In this document: one piece after another, positions 32,097 through 40,671 of the stretch
Layout: every line of letters starts with the position of its first letter
How positions within the stretch are numbered: position 1 is the first letter of the stretch
NCBI RefSeq assembly: GCF_012986595.1
Contig: NZ_JAAQYM010000005.1
Coordinates: forward strand, 186,001-250,000
DNA from: Pseudomonas koreensis
Lineage (GTDB): Bacteria; Pseudomonadota; Gammaproteobacteria; Pseudomonadales; Pseudomonadaceae
Length of the DNA: 64,000 nucleotides
Reading direction: 5' to 3'
Position numbers and translations under genes: made by a program
Notes under the pieces: generated by a model
Databases searched by the model: none
What the model saw: the letters and a program-made list of their open reading frames with translations, nothing else
What the model was told of the DNA's origin: nothing

Positions 32097-32369
32097 TTAC
32101 TCCGCAGGCGGAACGTAGCCTTCGGCCTTGGCGTATTCCTCGCCGGAGAAGTACTTGTCCATTTCGCCCTGCAGATATTTGCGATCTTCAGCGTTCATCA
32201 TGTTCAGACGCTTTTCGTTGATCAGCAGGGTCTGGTGCTTCTGCCAGTCAGCCCAGGCCTTGGCCGAGACGTGGTCAAAAATATCCTGACCTTTGGCGCC
32301 CGGGAAAGGAGCGCGTTCCAGGGCGGGCAATTGTTCTTTGTACTTACGGCACATGATGGTGCGGGTCAT
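32097..32369 (-). CDS. yggX: Fe(2+)-trafficking / oxidative damage protection protein YggX
   Basis: A 90-residue protein with the family start MTRTIMCRKYKEQLPALE, including the conserved Cys7, then PFPGAKGQDIFDHVSAKAW and KHQTLLINEKRLNMMNAEDR. It protects iron-sulfur proteins and may carry ferrous iron. It overlaps the mutY stop by 4 nt, the same mutY-yggX arrangement as in E. coli. Both genes relate to oxidative damage. Confidence 0.97.
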   Translation of the reverse strand: MTRTIMCRKYKEQLPALERAPFPGAKGQDIFDHVSAKAWADWQKHQTLLINEKRLNMMNAEDRKYLQGEMDKYFSGEEYAKAEGYVPPAE

Positions 32370-33433
32370 GATGACTCTCCTGCATTCAATACGGCGGCCG
32401 CGCGTTCGAGCAAGGTTTTGACCGGGGCGGCGAGGCCCAGGCGCGGCGGGGTGGCGAGGTTATACCAGAGCCAGTCGGCCTCGGCCACGTGATGGCTGGC
32501 CTCCTGCACCTGAACCAGCCAGGGTTCGATGGACAGCTGGAAATGGCTGAAGGTGTGGACGAGGCTTGGCAGCGCCTGCTGCTCGCCCATTGTTAGCGAG
32601 TGCTGATCGGCCAGATGTTGCAGGTCGTCGAGGTCGTCGAGCTCCGGCAGGCTCCATAATCCACCCCACAGGCCGCTGGACGGGCGGCGATAAAGCAGAA
32701 TCGCGCCTTCACCATTGGCCAGCATCGGCATCAGCGTGCGTTTCTGCGGGATCGCCTTGCGCGGCTTGGGGATCGGGTAGCGCGTCTCCAGGCCGAGCAT
32801 GTGCGCTTCACAGCCCTTTTCCAGTGGGCACAGCAGGCAGCTCGGTTTGCTGCGGGTGCACAGCGTGGCGCCGAGATCCATCATCGCCTGGGTGTAGGCG
32901 TTGACTCGATCATGCGGCGTGAAACGCTCTGCGGCGGCCCACAGCTGCTTGGCGACCTTCGGCTCACCCGGGTAGCCCTCCTGCGCGGTGAAACGCGCCA
33001 GAACGCGTTTGACGTTGCCATCGAGGATCGGCGCACGCAGGCCCATGCTGATACTCGCGATGGCGCCGGCGGTGGACAGGCCGATGCCCGGCAGGTCCGT
33101 GAGCTTTTCGACGTCCCGCGGAAATTCGCCGCCGTACTGGCTGACGACGATCTTCGCGGTCTTCTGCAAATTGCGCGCGCGGGTGTAGTAACCCAGCCCG
33201 GTCCACAGGTGCAGCACTTCGTCCTCCGGCGCCTCGGCCAGCGCTTGAACCGTCGGCAGCGCGGTCATGAAGCGGTCGAAGTAATTGAGCACGGTGCTGA
33301 CCTGGGTCTGCTGCAACATGATCTCCGACACCCACACCCGATACGGGTTGATGTCTTGCTGCCAAGGCAAATCGTGGCGGCCGTGGCGGTCGAACCATTC
33401 CAGCACCGCCGTGGAAAACTGCTCCGCTCTCAT
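32366..33433 (-). CDS. mutY: A/G-specific adenine DNA glycosylase MutY
   Basis: A 355-residue base-excision enzyme that removes adenine paired with 8-oxoguanine. The catalytic Glu37 is in SEIMLQQTQVSTV. The helix-hairpin-helix is LPGIGLSTAGAIASI, with the catalytic Asp in PILDGNVKRV. The iron-sulfur cluster cysteines follow C-x6-C-x2-C-x5-C (CTRSKPSCLLCPLEKGC). The C-terminal NUDIX-like domain recognises 8-oxoguanine. Overlaps asmA upstream and yggX downstream by 4 nt each. Confidence 0.97.
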   Translation of the reverse strand: MRAEQFSTAVLEWFDRHGRHDLPWQQDINPYRVWVSEIMLQQTQVSTVLNYFDRFMTALPTVQALAEAPEDEVLHLWTGLGYYTRARNLQKTAKIVVSQYGGEFPRDVEKLTDLPGIGLSTAGAIASISMGLRAPILDGNVKRVLARFTAQEGYPGEPKVAKQLWAAAERFTPHDRVNAYTQAMMDLGATLCTRSKPSCLLCPLEKGCEAHMLGLETRYPIPKPRKAIPQKRTLMPMLANGEGAILLYRRPSSGLWGGLWSLPELDDLDDLQHLADQHSLTMGEQQALPSLVHTFSHFQLSIEPWLVQVQEASHHVAEADWLWYNLATPPRLGLAAPVKTLLERAAAVLNAGESS

Positions 33434-35655
33434 CGCTTGAACAGCCCCTTCAATGCGTTTTTCAGTTCCGGGCTGACCTTGTCGCCGAGTTTTTCATCGA
33501 TTTTTTCGCTCAGTTTGTCACCGGCCAGTTTGGTCGCAACCTGACCCAGGCGTTCGTTGTCCACGCGGCAAGCCTTGGCCCCCAGTTCCAGCGGACCACG
33601 GCAGCGCAGCGGCCATTCGATGCCGACGAATTTCTCGCCGACCTGACAGGCCGGATCCGGCATGGCGCTGGTGTCACCTTCAACGATGATGCCGACGCGG
33701 TAATCCATGCCCAGCACCCGCAGGTCGATGTCGCCGTCACCGTTGACGGTCATGCCCGGGATGCGCACTTTCAGGTCCGGGTTGCTGGCGACGCCGTTGC
33801 GCAAGGTCAGGTTGCCCTTGAGTTCCTGGAACGGCGTGTCCTTGCCCCGTGGTTCGCCACTGAGGGTTTTGCGGTTAAGAGTGGCGATGCCTTTGCACAG
33901 TTGCTGTTCAAGGTTGGCGTTGAGCAGCACGCCGTTGTTGATCACGAAACTGGCGTTGCCGTTGAGGGTTTCGATCAGCGCCTGCTGGCTGTTGCCGCTG
34001 CCGGTGAGGTTGCTGGTCAGTGTGACCAGACCTTTGACCGGCGGGTTCTTGCCCTGGCTTTCGAGGATTTTCTCGGCCGGCACGCGGTTGATTTTGGTCT
34101 GCAGGTTCAGCACCGGCGCACTCGGGCGCACGTCGAGGGTGCCCTTGGCTTCGAAGTCGCCGTTGTACAGGCCGCCGCGCAGACTCTCCAGGGTCAGCAG
34201 GCCGCCCTGGCCGGTGGTCTTGAGTGCGGCGTTCTGGATCGGCAGTTTGTCGAGAGTCAGTTGGCCGAAGCTCAGATCGGCATCGACGTCGAGTTTGGCC
34301 AGACGCTCGACCGGCAACAAACGTTCGGTACTCCAGGCGCTTTTGCTCGGTTTGTCCGGCAGCGGCGTGGAACCGGCACCGGCCATTGCATCGGCTTCGG
34401 TGCTGGCGACTTCGGCCTGACGCACTTGCGTGGCGTTTTTCGCCTTGTCCGATTTCGGCGGCAGGTAGCGGTCGACGTCGAAAGTGTCAGCCTTGAGGAT
34501 CGCCCGCAGCGACTGTTTGGCGAAATCTTCCACGGCAATACGCCCGCTGAAGCTGCTGTCGTCGAGTTTCAGGTTGATGTTGTCGAAGGCGACGCTGGTT
34601 GGCGTTGCAGCCACGCGGCTGACCAGCTCGACCTTGCTCAGGCTGCCGGGCGCCATGGCCGGCAGTGTCTGGCCGATGCTGTCGACGAATTTCGCCAGAT
34701 CGAACTGGGCGATCGAGAGGCCGCCAGTGATCTGCGGGGTCTTGTCGAGGTCGTTGGCCTTCAGCTCACCCAAGGCGCGCAACTGGTTGGCGGAAATCTT
34801 GATCCCGGTCCATTCGGCGACGTTCGCGGCTTTATCAAGCAATACCTGGCCTTGAGCGGAGAAGGTCATGGTCTTGCCTTGCAGCGGATCGCCGGTCAGC
34901 TCACCAGACAGTTTCATGTCTTCGAACTTGTAGCGTTGCAGGGCGCGCTCAATGCGCAACTCGCCATTGAGTTCGGTACGCACGCGCAGCACCGGCTGAT
35001 TGGTGCTGAGGAACGCCGTGGCTTTCAGCGGAATATTGGTCGAATCGTGCACTGCCCCCGTGCTGAGCTGGATGCTTTCGGCGCTGTATTGCTTGCCGGT
35101 CTGCTCGTCGTTGTATTCAACGCGGGCGTTGTTGACGGTCAGGCTGTCGATGTCGAGGCGGATCGGCTGCGGCGGTTTTTCCGGCTGGGCGGTGGCCTCT
35201 GCAACCGGTGCGCTGGCTGGCGCCGGGCTGCCGGCAGGCGTGGCGGGCGGCGGCAGCTTACCGATGTCTTCCCAGTTGCCGTGGCCGTTCTTGTCACGCT
35301 TCAGACGCAGATTCAGGCCTTCGACACGCACGTCGCTCATCTGCACTTCGCGGCGCAACAGTGGCAGCACGCGCACGGACAGGCCGAGCATCTGCAGGTC
35401 GGCATACGGTTCGGTCGGATTGATCAGCGTGGCGACGCTGGCTTCGTGCAGTTCCAGGCCGAGCCACGGGAACAGGCTCCAGCCGATATCGCCATTGAGC
35501 GTCAGCTCGATGTGGGCCTTGTCGCGGGCTATCTGGCGAATCTCGTCTTTGTAGTCGTTGGGATCAAAGAGGTGGGTCAGGGCGAAGCCCGCCGCCACAA
35601 TAATCAGCAACAGCCCGAGAAGTACCAGACCCAGGATTTTGCCGAACGCTTTCAT
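33430..35655 (-). CDS. AsmA-family protein
   Basis: A 741-residue protein with an N-terminal membrane anchor (GLVLLGLLLIIVAAGFALTH) and a large periplasmic part with AsmA N-terminal (LFDPNDYKDEIRQIARDKAH) and C-terminal domains (VSFNI-type strands; GTLDVRPSAPVLNLQTKI). AsmA proteins belong to the bridge-like lipid-transfer group with TamB and YhdP and affect outer-membrane lipid homeostasis. A Pro/Ala-rich linker occurs near residues 135-160. It heads the asmA-mutY-yggX set, as in other pseudomonads. Confidence 0.9.
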   Translation of the reverse strand: MKAFGKILGLVLLGLLLIIVAAGFALTHLFDPNDYKDEIRQIARDKAHIELTLNGDIGWSLFPWLGLELHEASVATLINPTEPYADLQMLGLSVRVLPLLRREVQMSDVRVEGLNLRLKRDKNGHGNWEDIGKLPPPATPAGSPAPASAPVAEATAQPEKPPQPIRLDIDSLTVNNARVEYNDEQTGKQYSAESIQLSTGAVHDSTNIPLKATAFLSTNQPVLRVRTELNGELRIERALQRYKFEDMKLSGELTGDPLQGKTMTFSAQGQVLLDKAANVAEWTGIKISANQLRALGELKANDLDKTPQITGGLSIAQFDLAKFVDSIGQTLPAMAPGSLSKVELVSRVAATPTSVAFDNINLKLDDSSFSGRIAVEDFAKQSLRAILKADTFDVDRYLPPKSDKAKNATQVRQAEVASTEADAMAGAGSTPLPDKPSKSAWSTERLLPVERLAKLDVDADLSFGQLTLDKLPIQNAALKTTGQGGLLTLESLRGGLYNGDFEAKGTLDVRPSAPVLNLQTKINRVPAEKILESQGKNPPVKGLVTLTSNLTGSGNSQQALIETLNGNASFVINNGVLLNANLEQQLCKGIATLNRKTLSGEPRGKDTPFQELKGNLTLRNGVASNPDLKVRIPGMTVNGDGDIDLRVLGMDYRVGIIVEGDTSAMPDPACQVGEKFVGIEWPLRCRGPLELGAKACRVDNERLGQVATKLAGDKLSEKIDEKLGDKVSPELKNALKGLFKR

Positions 35656-35733
35656 GGGCGAGTCCTTGTAGTTAGTCGAATTCGTAATTTAGCCGGGGAG
35701 TATAGCGCTGCATCTGCCCGATTCGGCGCGCCG

Positions 35734-36138
35734 TCATGTCGCGATGACTTGCAGCGGCACGTGCAGTTTGGCCGCGAGCGCCTGCGCTTCAAGCTGTCCG
35801 GCAGGTGCCAGCAGGCGCAGTTGCGCACCCGCTTGCGACGCCATTTTTTGCGCTTGGTTCACCAGCCGCTCAGCCACGCCACGGCGTCGGGTGACTTTTC
35901 GCACACACAAATGGGACAAGTACCAAACGGTGTCGTGCCTTGTCAGTCGTGCTGCACCGAGCAGTCGATCATTGAAACGTCCTGCAATCAAAGACCCGTC
36001 AGCCAGGCTGCTTTCGATCAGTTGAGTGTCTCCGCAATACGGTGTGAACAGCCATTGCGGGGCGTCCCGATAGATTTTCTGCAGATCCTGTTGATCCTGG
36101 TGACTGGCGTCTTCAAGCGTTTGAACGATGACAGGCAT
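35734..36138 (-). CDS. PanZ/PanM-like acetyl-CoA sensor (GNAT fold)
   Basis: A 134-residue GNAT-fold protein. It resembles E. coli PanZ (PanM), which binds acetyl-CoA and triggers PanD self-cleavage while inhibiting it, tuning pantothenate synthesis. Shared stretches are DQQDLQKIY near residue 15, IAGRFNDRLLGAARLT and LCVRKVTRRRGVAERLVNQ, the acetyl-CoA loop. The ATG at 36138 follows usual length and discards 43 codons that run through a repeat element. No pan gene is adjacent, so the role rests on sequence likeness alone. A plain acetyltransferase is the alternative. Confidence 0.72.
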   Translation of the reverse strand: MPVIVQTLEDASHQDQQDLQKIYRDAPQWLFTPYCGDTQLIESSLADGSLIAGRFNDRLLGAARLTRHDTVWYLSHLCVRKVTRRRGVAERLVNQAQKMASQAGAQLRLLAPAGQLEAQALAAKLHVPLQVIAT

Positions 36139-36162
36139 GATTTTCCCGTTTGTAAGGCCCTG

Positions 36163-36250
36163 TGCAGGCGCTGCCGCGGGCTGCGATCTTTTGATTTTGC
36201 TTTCTCGAACAAGGTCAAAAGATCGCAGCGTTGCGCAGCTCCTGCAGGAG
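36163..36250. repeat. diverged REP-type pair, family A, inverted order
   Basis: Copies of the family-A core (GGCTGCGATCTTTTGAT and its partner TCAAAAGATCGCAGC) lie in the gap between panZ-like and the OFA transporter. The outer arms have drifted to CGCTGCCGCGGG and GTTGCGCAGC. The remaining ~200 bp to the transporter start holds its promoter; I cannot fix the elements. Confidence 0.65.
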
Positions 36251-36455
36251 AAGAGATCAGGTGACACGAAAAAGGTGATGTCAGTTTGGTTTTTCTGTCA
36301 CGTGCAAATGGTAACCTTCGCCAGTTCGTCCGTCCTTCTGCGACTTAACGTCGCGCCTTCAAGGAGCTTCACCTAAAAAACGGTCATGCCTGCGTGCATC
36401 AAGGCCGAGGGTGAACAGTGGCTGGCGAACCATACTAATAATTGGGGGATACACA

Positions 36456-38120
36456 ATGAGCACAAGCATCACGGCGGGCGGCCTGCAAGCCGACCAGCCT
36501 GGGTTCCTGTCCAAGGAACGCATCATCGCCAAGCCCGGTTTCAACCGCTGGCTGGTTCCACCGGCCGCTCTGGCCATCCACCTGTGCATCGGCATGGCTT
36601 ACGGCTTCTCGGTGTTCTGGTTGCCGCTGTCCAAGGCGCTGGGCGTCACCGCTCCGGTGGCTTGCGCACCGGACATGAGCTTCATCGCACAAGTGTTTTC
36701 GTCGCAATGTGACTGGCCGATCTCGATGCTCGGCTGGATCTACACCCTGTTCTTCATCTTCCTCGGCTGCTCGGCAGCGATCTGGGGCGGCTGGCTCGAA
36801 CACGCCGGGCCACGCAAGGCCGGTGTGGTATCGGCACTGTGCTGGTGCGGCGGTCTGCTGATCTCGGCATTGGGTATCTATACCCACCAGATCTGGCTGA
36901 TGTGGATCGGCTCCGGGGTGATCGGCGGTATCGGTCTGGGCCTGGGCTACATCTCGCCGGTCTCGACCCTGATCAAGTGGTTCCCGGACAAGCGCGGCAT
37001 GGCGACCGGCATGGCGATCATGGGCTTCGGCGGTGGCGCAATGGTTGGTGCACCGCTGGCGACTGCGCTGATGAGCCACTTCGCTTCGCCTGCCGGTGTC
37101 GGCGTGTGGCAGAGCTTTGTGGCCATGGCGGCGATCTACTTCGTGTTCATGATCGGTGGCGCTCTGGCTTACCGTGTGCCGCCAACCGGCTGGAAGCCTG
37201 AAGGCTGGACCGCTCCGGCGAAAAAAGCCTCGAACGCGATGATCACTCACCGTCACGTGCACGTGAATGTGGCGTGGAAAACCCCGCAATTCCGTCTGGT
37301 GTGGCTGGTGCTGTGCCTGAACGTGTCTGCCGGTATCGGCATTCTCGGCATGGCCTCGCCACTGTTGCAGGAAGTGTTCGGCGGCAAGCTGCTGGGCGTT
37401 GACGTGCCGTTCGGTCAACTGGACGCCGGGCAACTGGCTTCGATCGCTGCGATCGCTGCCGGTTTCACTGGTCTGCTCAGCCTGTTCAACATCGGTGGCC
37501 GCTTCTTCTGGGCTTCGTTCTCGGACTACCTGGGTCGCAAAAACACCTACTTCGTGTTCTTCGCCCTTGGTTTTGCCCTGTACGCGCTGATCCCGAACAT
37601 GGGCCATCTGGGCAACGTTGCGCTGTTCGTGGCGGCGTTCTGCATCATCCTGTCGATGTACGGCGGTGGTTTCGCGACCGTTCCGGCGTATCTGGCCGAC
37701 CTGTTCGGTACGCAAATGGTGGGCGCGATCCACGGTCGTCTGTTGACTGCCTGGGCGGCGGCCGGTGTGCTCGGTCCGGTGCTGGTCAACTACCTGCGTG
37801 AGTATCAGTTGAGCATCGGCGTTGAACGCGCGGCCGCTTACGACATCACCCTGTACATCCTCGCCGGCTTGCTGGTGCTGGGTTTCCTGTGCAACCTGCT
37901 GGTGCGTCCGGTGGCCGACAAATACTTCATGACTGACGCTGAACTGGCTGCCGAACAGGCGCTGGGTCACGACAAAGGTGCTGACGCCAGCACCGTGCTG
38001 GAGTGGAAAGCCGCGCCGGGCACCAAGCCGCTGGCGATCGCCGCGTGGCTGGTGGTGGGGATTCCGTTGGCGTGGGGTGTGTGGGTGACCCTGCAGAAGA
38101 CGGCGGTACTGTTTCACTAA
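36456..38120 (+). CDS. OFA-family MFS transporter (oxalate/formate antiporter-like)
   Basis: A 554-residue major-facilitator protein with 12 membrane helices plus an extra one at the C-terminus (LAIAAWLVVGIPLAWGVWVT). The N-terminal segment NRWLVPPAALAIHLCIGMAYG and YISPVSTLIKWFPDKRGMAT are hallmarks of the OFA group (OxlT, YhjX). Members carry small carboxylates such as oxalate, formate or pyruvate; the substrate here is unknown. An extra loop with several cysteines (about residues 70-95) is typical of this longer branch. The ATG is chosen for the GGGGGA 7 nt upstream. A REP pair follows. Confidence 0.88.
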   Translation: MSTSITAGGLQADQPGFLSKERIIAKPGFNRWLVPPAALAIHLCIGMAYGFSVFWLPLSKALGVTAPVACAPDMSFIAQVFSSQCDWPISMLGWIYTLFFIFLGCSAAIWGGWLEHAGPRKAGVVSALCWCGGLLISALGIYTHQIWLMWIGSGVIGGIGLGLGYISPVSTLIKWFPDKRGMATGMAIMGFGGGAMVGAPLATALMSHFASPAGVGVWQSFVAMAAIYFVFMIGGALAYRVPPTGWKPEGWTAPAKKASNAMITHRHVHVNVAWKTPQFRLVWLVLCLNVSAGIGILGMASPLLQEVFGGKLLGVDVPFGQLDAGQLASIAAIAAGFTGLLSLFNIGGRFFWASFSDYLGRKNTYFVFFALGFALYALIPNMGHLGNVALFVAAFCIILSMYGGGFATVPAYLADLFGTQMVGAIHGRLLTAWAAAGVLGPVLVNYLREYQLSIGVERAAAYDITLYILAGLLVLGFLCNLLVRPVADKYFMTDAELAAEQALGHDKGADASTVLEWKAAPGTKPLAIAAWLVVGIPLAWGVWVTLQKTAVLFH

Positions 38121-38143
38121 GTAAGCTGTAAAACGCAGTACCC

Positions 38144-38234
38144 CTGTAGGAGTGAGCCTGCTCGCGACAGCGGTCTGACAGTCACAGAAATGTTGACGGT
38201 GAGGCCCACATCGCGAGCAGGCCCACTCCTACAG
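38144..38234. repeat. REP-type palindromic pair, family B
   Basis: Inverted copies of TGTAGGAGTGAGCCTGCTCG face each other around about 40 bp. They lie between the OFA gene stop and the his promoter. Confidence 0.85.
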
Positions 38235-38345
38235 TTGTTTTGGGGTGCCTGTAATGGCTTGTATGCACATGTCTACCCGCGACAGCCGGGGCTTCTGTCC
38301 GTCAGCCATATCACGTCTCGTGTTTCTGTTTCGGCCCCGCGTGCC

Positions 38346-38351
38346 TATAAT
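38346..38351 (+). promoter_or_regulatory. -10 element of the his operon
   Basis: A perfect TATAAT lies 38 nt before the hisB ATG. The -35 region is poorly conserved. No his leader peptide or attenuator is visible, in keeping with the short leader. Confidence 0.5.
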
Positions 38352-38389
38352 GGCTGCCTTTTTCGCCCAATGATTTTGCGGAGCTGGTG

Positions 38390-38983
38390 ATGGCCGAACG
38401 TAAGGCGTCTGTCGAGCGCGACACTCTGGAAACCCAGATCAAAGCCTCGATCAACCTTGATGGCACCGGAAAGGCCCGATTCGATATCGGTGTTCCTTTT
38501 CTTGAGCACATGCTGGATCAGATTGCCCGTCACGGGTTGATCGACCTGGATATCGAATGCAAGGGCGATCTGCATATCGACGACCACCATACCGTGGAAG
38601 ACGTCGGTATCACCCTCGGCCAGGCGTTCGCCAAAGCCATCGGCGACAAGAAAGGCATCCGTCGCTACGGCCACGCCTACGTGCCGCTCGATGAAGCGCT
38701 GTCGCGCGTGGTGATCGACTTCTCCGGCCGCCCAGGCCTGCAGATGCACGTGCCGTACACCCGCGCCACCGTGGGCGGCTTCGACGTCGACCTGTTCCAG
38801 GAATTCTTCCAGGGCTTCGTCAACCACGCACTGGTCAGCCTGCACATCGACAACCTGCGTGGCACCAACACCCACCACCAGATCGAAACCGTGTTCAAGG
38901 CTTTCGGCCGCGCCCTGCGCATGGCCGTCGAGCTGGATGAGCGCATGGCCGGGCAAATGCCATCGACCAAAGGCGTTCTGTAA
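38390..38983 (+). CDS. hisB: imidazoleglycerol-phosphate dehydratase
   Basis: A 197-residue manganese enzyme of histidine synthesis (step 6). The metal-binding repeats are DIDDHHTVEDVGI-type (HIDDHHTVED) and TNTHHQIETVFKAFG; GVPFLEHMLDQIARHG and the C-terminal PSTKGVL are family constants. The ATG with GCGGAG upstream is preferred over the GTG one codon earlier. Monofunctional, without the phosphatase domain of enterobacteria. The stop overlaps the hisH start by one base. Confidence 0.97.
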   Translation: MAERKASVERDTLETQIKASINLDGTGKARFDIGVPFLEHMLDQIARHGLIDLDIECKGDLHIDDHHTVEDVGITLGQAFAKAIGDKKGIRRYGHAYVPLDEALSRVVIDFSGRPGLQMHVPYTRATVGGFDVDLFQEFFQGFVNHALVSLHIDNLRGTNTHHQIETVFKAFGRALRMAVELDERMAGQMPSTKGVL

Positions 38984-39621
38984 TGCAGACGGTTGCAGTT
39001 ATCGACTACGGCATGGGCAACCTGCACTCGGTGGCCAAGGCCCTCGAGCACGTCGGCGCCGGCAAGGTGCTGATCACCAGCGATGCGGACGTGATCCGCG
39101 AAGCCGACCGCGTGGTATTTCCCGGGGTTGGCGCGATTCGCGACTGCATGGCGGAGATCCGTCGCCTCGGTTTCGACTCGCTGGTGCGTGAAGTCAGCCA
39201 GGATCGTCCGTTCCTCGGTATCTGTGTCGGCATGCAAGCCTTGCTCGACACCAGCGAAGAGAACGACGGCGTCGATTGCATCGGCCTGTTCCCGGGCGCG
39301 GTGAAGTTCTTCGGCAAAGACCTGCATGAAGACGGCGAGCACCTGAAAGTCCCGCACATGGGCTGGAACGAAGTGCAGCAGAAGGTCAGCCACCCGCTGT
39401 GGCACGACATTCCGGACCTGGCGCGTTTCTACTTCGTGCACAGCTACTACATCGCCGCCGCCAACGCGCGGCAGGTGGTCGGCAGCGGTCATTACGGGGT
39501 CGATTTCGCTGCAGCGCTGGCCGACGGCTCGCGTTTCGCCGTGCAGTTCCACCCGGAGAAAAGCCATACCCATGGCCTGCAGCTGCTGCAGAACTTCGCT
39601 GCGTGGGACGGTCGCTGGTAA
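38983..39621 (+). CDS. hisH: imidazole glycerol phosphate synthase, glutaminase subunit
   Basis: A 212-residue class I glutamine amidotransferase that feeds ammonia to HisF. The nucleophile cysteine is in FLGICVGMQALLD, and the His-Glu of the triad are in QFHPEKSHTHG. VIDYGMGNLHSVAKALEH is the typical start. The stop is directly followed by the DUF2164 ATG. Confidence 0.97.
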   Translation: MQTVAVIDYGMGNLHSVAKALEHVGAGKVLITSDADVIREADRVVFPGVGAIRDCMAEIRRLGFDSLVREVSQDRPFLGICVGMQALLDTSEENDGVDCIGLFPGAVKFFGKDLHEDGEHLKVPHMGWNEVQQKVSHPLWHDIPDLARFYFVHSYYIAAANARQVVGSGHYGVDFAAALADGSRFAVQFHPEKSHTHGLQLLQNFAAWDGRW

Positions 39622-39882
39622 ATGGTTGCCAAGAAGTCCAAGCCGCCGATCCTGACCCTCACTCCCGAACAGGAGAACGAGGCCAACCGCAAGATCCAGC
39701 GGTTCATGGAGGATCGTTTCGAACTCGACCTGGGTTCGTTCGAAGCGGCGGAAATTCTTGAGCTGTTTACCCGCGAAATTGCTCCGCACTATTACAACAG
39801 GGCGATTTTCGATGTGCAGACCCACCTCAAAGAGCGGTTTGAAAGCATCGAAAGCGACCTGTGGGCGCTCGAGAAAAACTGA
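39622..39882 (+). CDS. DUF2164-family small protein
   Basis: An 86-residue protein with no gap after hisH. It is charged and helical: LTPEQENEANRKIQRFMEDR, FELDLGSFEAAEILELFTRE, and a C-terminal LKERFESIESDLWALE. No membrane segment or catalytic motif. It is placed between hisH and hisA, a location seen in pseudomonads, so it is expressed with the histidine pathway. Function unknown; a role in the HisHF complex is only a guess. Confidence 0.88.
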   Translation: MVAKKSKPPILTLTPEQENEANRKIQRFMEDRFELDLGSFEAAEILELFTREIAPHYYNRAIFDVQTHLKERFESIESDLWALEKN

Positions 39883-39924
39883 TTTCCGAGCCAAGCTGAA
39901 CATTCAAATTTGAAGGTTTGCCAG

Positions 39925-40662
39925 ATGCTGATTATTCCCGCTATCGATCTTAAAGACGGTGCCTGCGTACGTCTGCGCCAGGGCCGCATGGAAGATTCCA
40001 CAGTGTTCTCCGATGACCCGGTGAGCATGGCTGCCAAGTGGGTGGAGGGCGGCTGCCGCCGTCTGCATCTGGTCGATCTGAACGGCGCGTTCGAAGGTCA
40101 GCCGGTCAACGGCGAAGTGGTCACCGCGATCGCCAAGCGTTACCCGAACCTGCCGATCCAGATCGGCGGTGGCATCCGTTCGCTGGAAACCATCGAGCAC
40201 TACGTCAAGGCCGGCGTGAGCTACGTGATCATCGGCACCAAAGCGGTGAAAGATCCGGCGTTCGTCGCTGAAGCCTGCCGCGCGTTCCCGGGCAAAATCA
40301 TCGTCGGTCTGGATGCCAAGGACGGTTTCGTCGCCACCGATGGCTGGGCTGAAATCAGCACCGTGCAAGTCATCGATTTGGCCAAGCAGTTTGAAGCCGA
40401 CGGCGTGTCCTCGATCGTTTATACCGACATCGCCAAAGACGGCATGATGCAGGGCTGCAACGTACCGTTCACCGCTGCGCTGGCTGCAGCCACCAAGATC
40501 CCGGTGATCGCTTCCGGCGGCATTCACAATCTGGGTGACATCAAGACGCTGCTCGACGCCAAGGCACCGGGCATCATCGGCGCCATCACTGGCCGGGCGA
40601 TCTACGAAGGCACCCTCGACGTCGCCGAAGCGCAAGCTTTCTGCGACTCGTATCAAGGCTGA
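39925..40662 (+). CDS. hisA: ProFAR isomerase HisA
   Basis: A 245-residue beta/alpha barrel that catalyses the Amadori rearrangement of histidine synthesis. Catalytic Asp8 is in IIPAIDLKDGACVRL and the second Asp in SIVYTDIAKDGMMQG. The phosphate-binding loops are PIQIGGGIRS and VIASGGIHNL. The ATG at 39925 matches the family start MLIIPAIDL; five codons before it are discarded. Confidence 0.97.
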   Translation: MLIIPAIDLKDGACVRLRQGRMEDSTVFSDDPVSMAAKWVEGGCRRLHLVDLNGAFEGQPVNGEVVTAIAKRYPNLPIQIGGGIRSLETIEHYVKAGVSYVIIGTKAVKDPAFVAEACRAFPGKIIVGLDAKDGFVATDGWAEISTVQVIDLAKQFEADGVSSIVYTDIAKDGMMQGCNVPFTAALAAATKIPVIASGGIHNLGDIKTLLDAKAPGIIGAITGRAIYEGTLDVAEAQAFCDSYQG

Positions 40663-40671
40663 GGACTGACC

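Noticed and set aside
33901..36264. 787-codon plus-strand frame over asmA and panZ-like
   Set aside because: Runs across two real genes and a REP element; composition is that of an antisense frame.
36435..38117. 560-codon frame antisense to the OFA transporter
   Set aside because: Low-complexity His/Gln/Arg-rich translation typical of a reverse frame; the sense protein is well supported.
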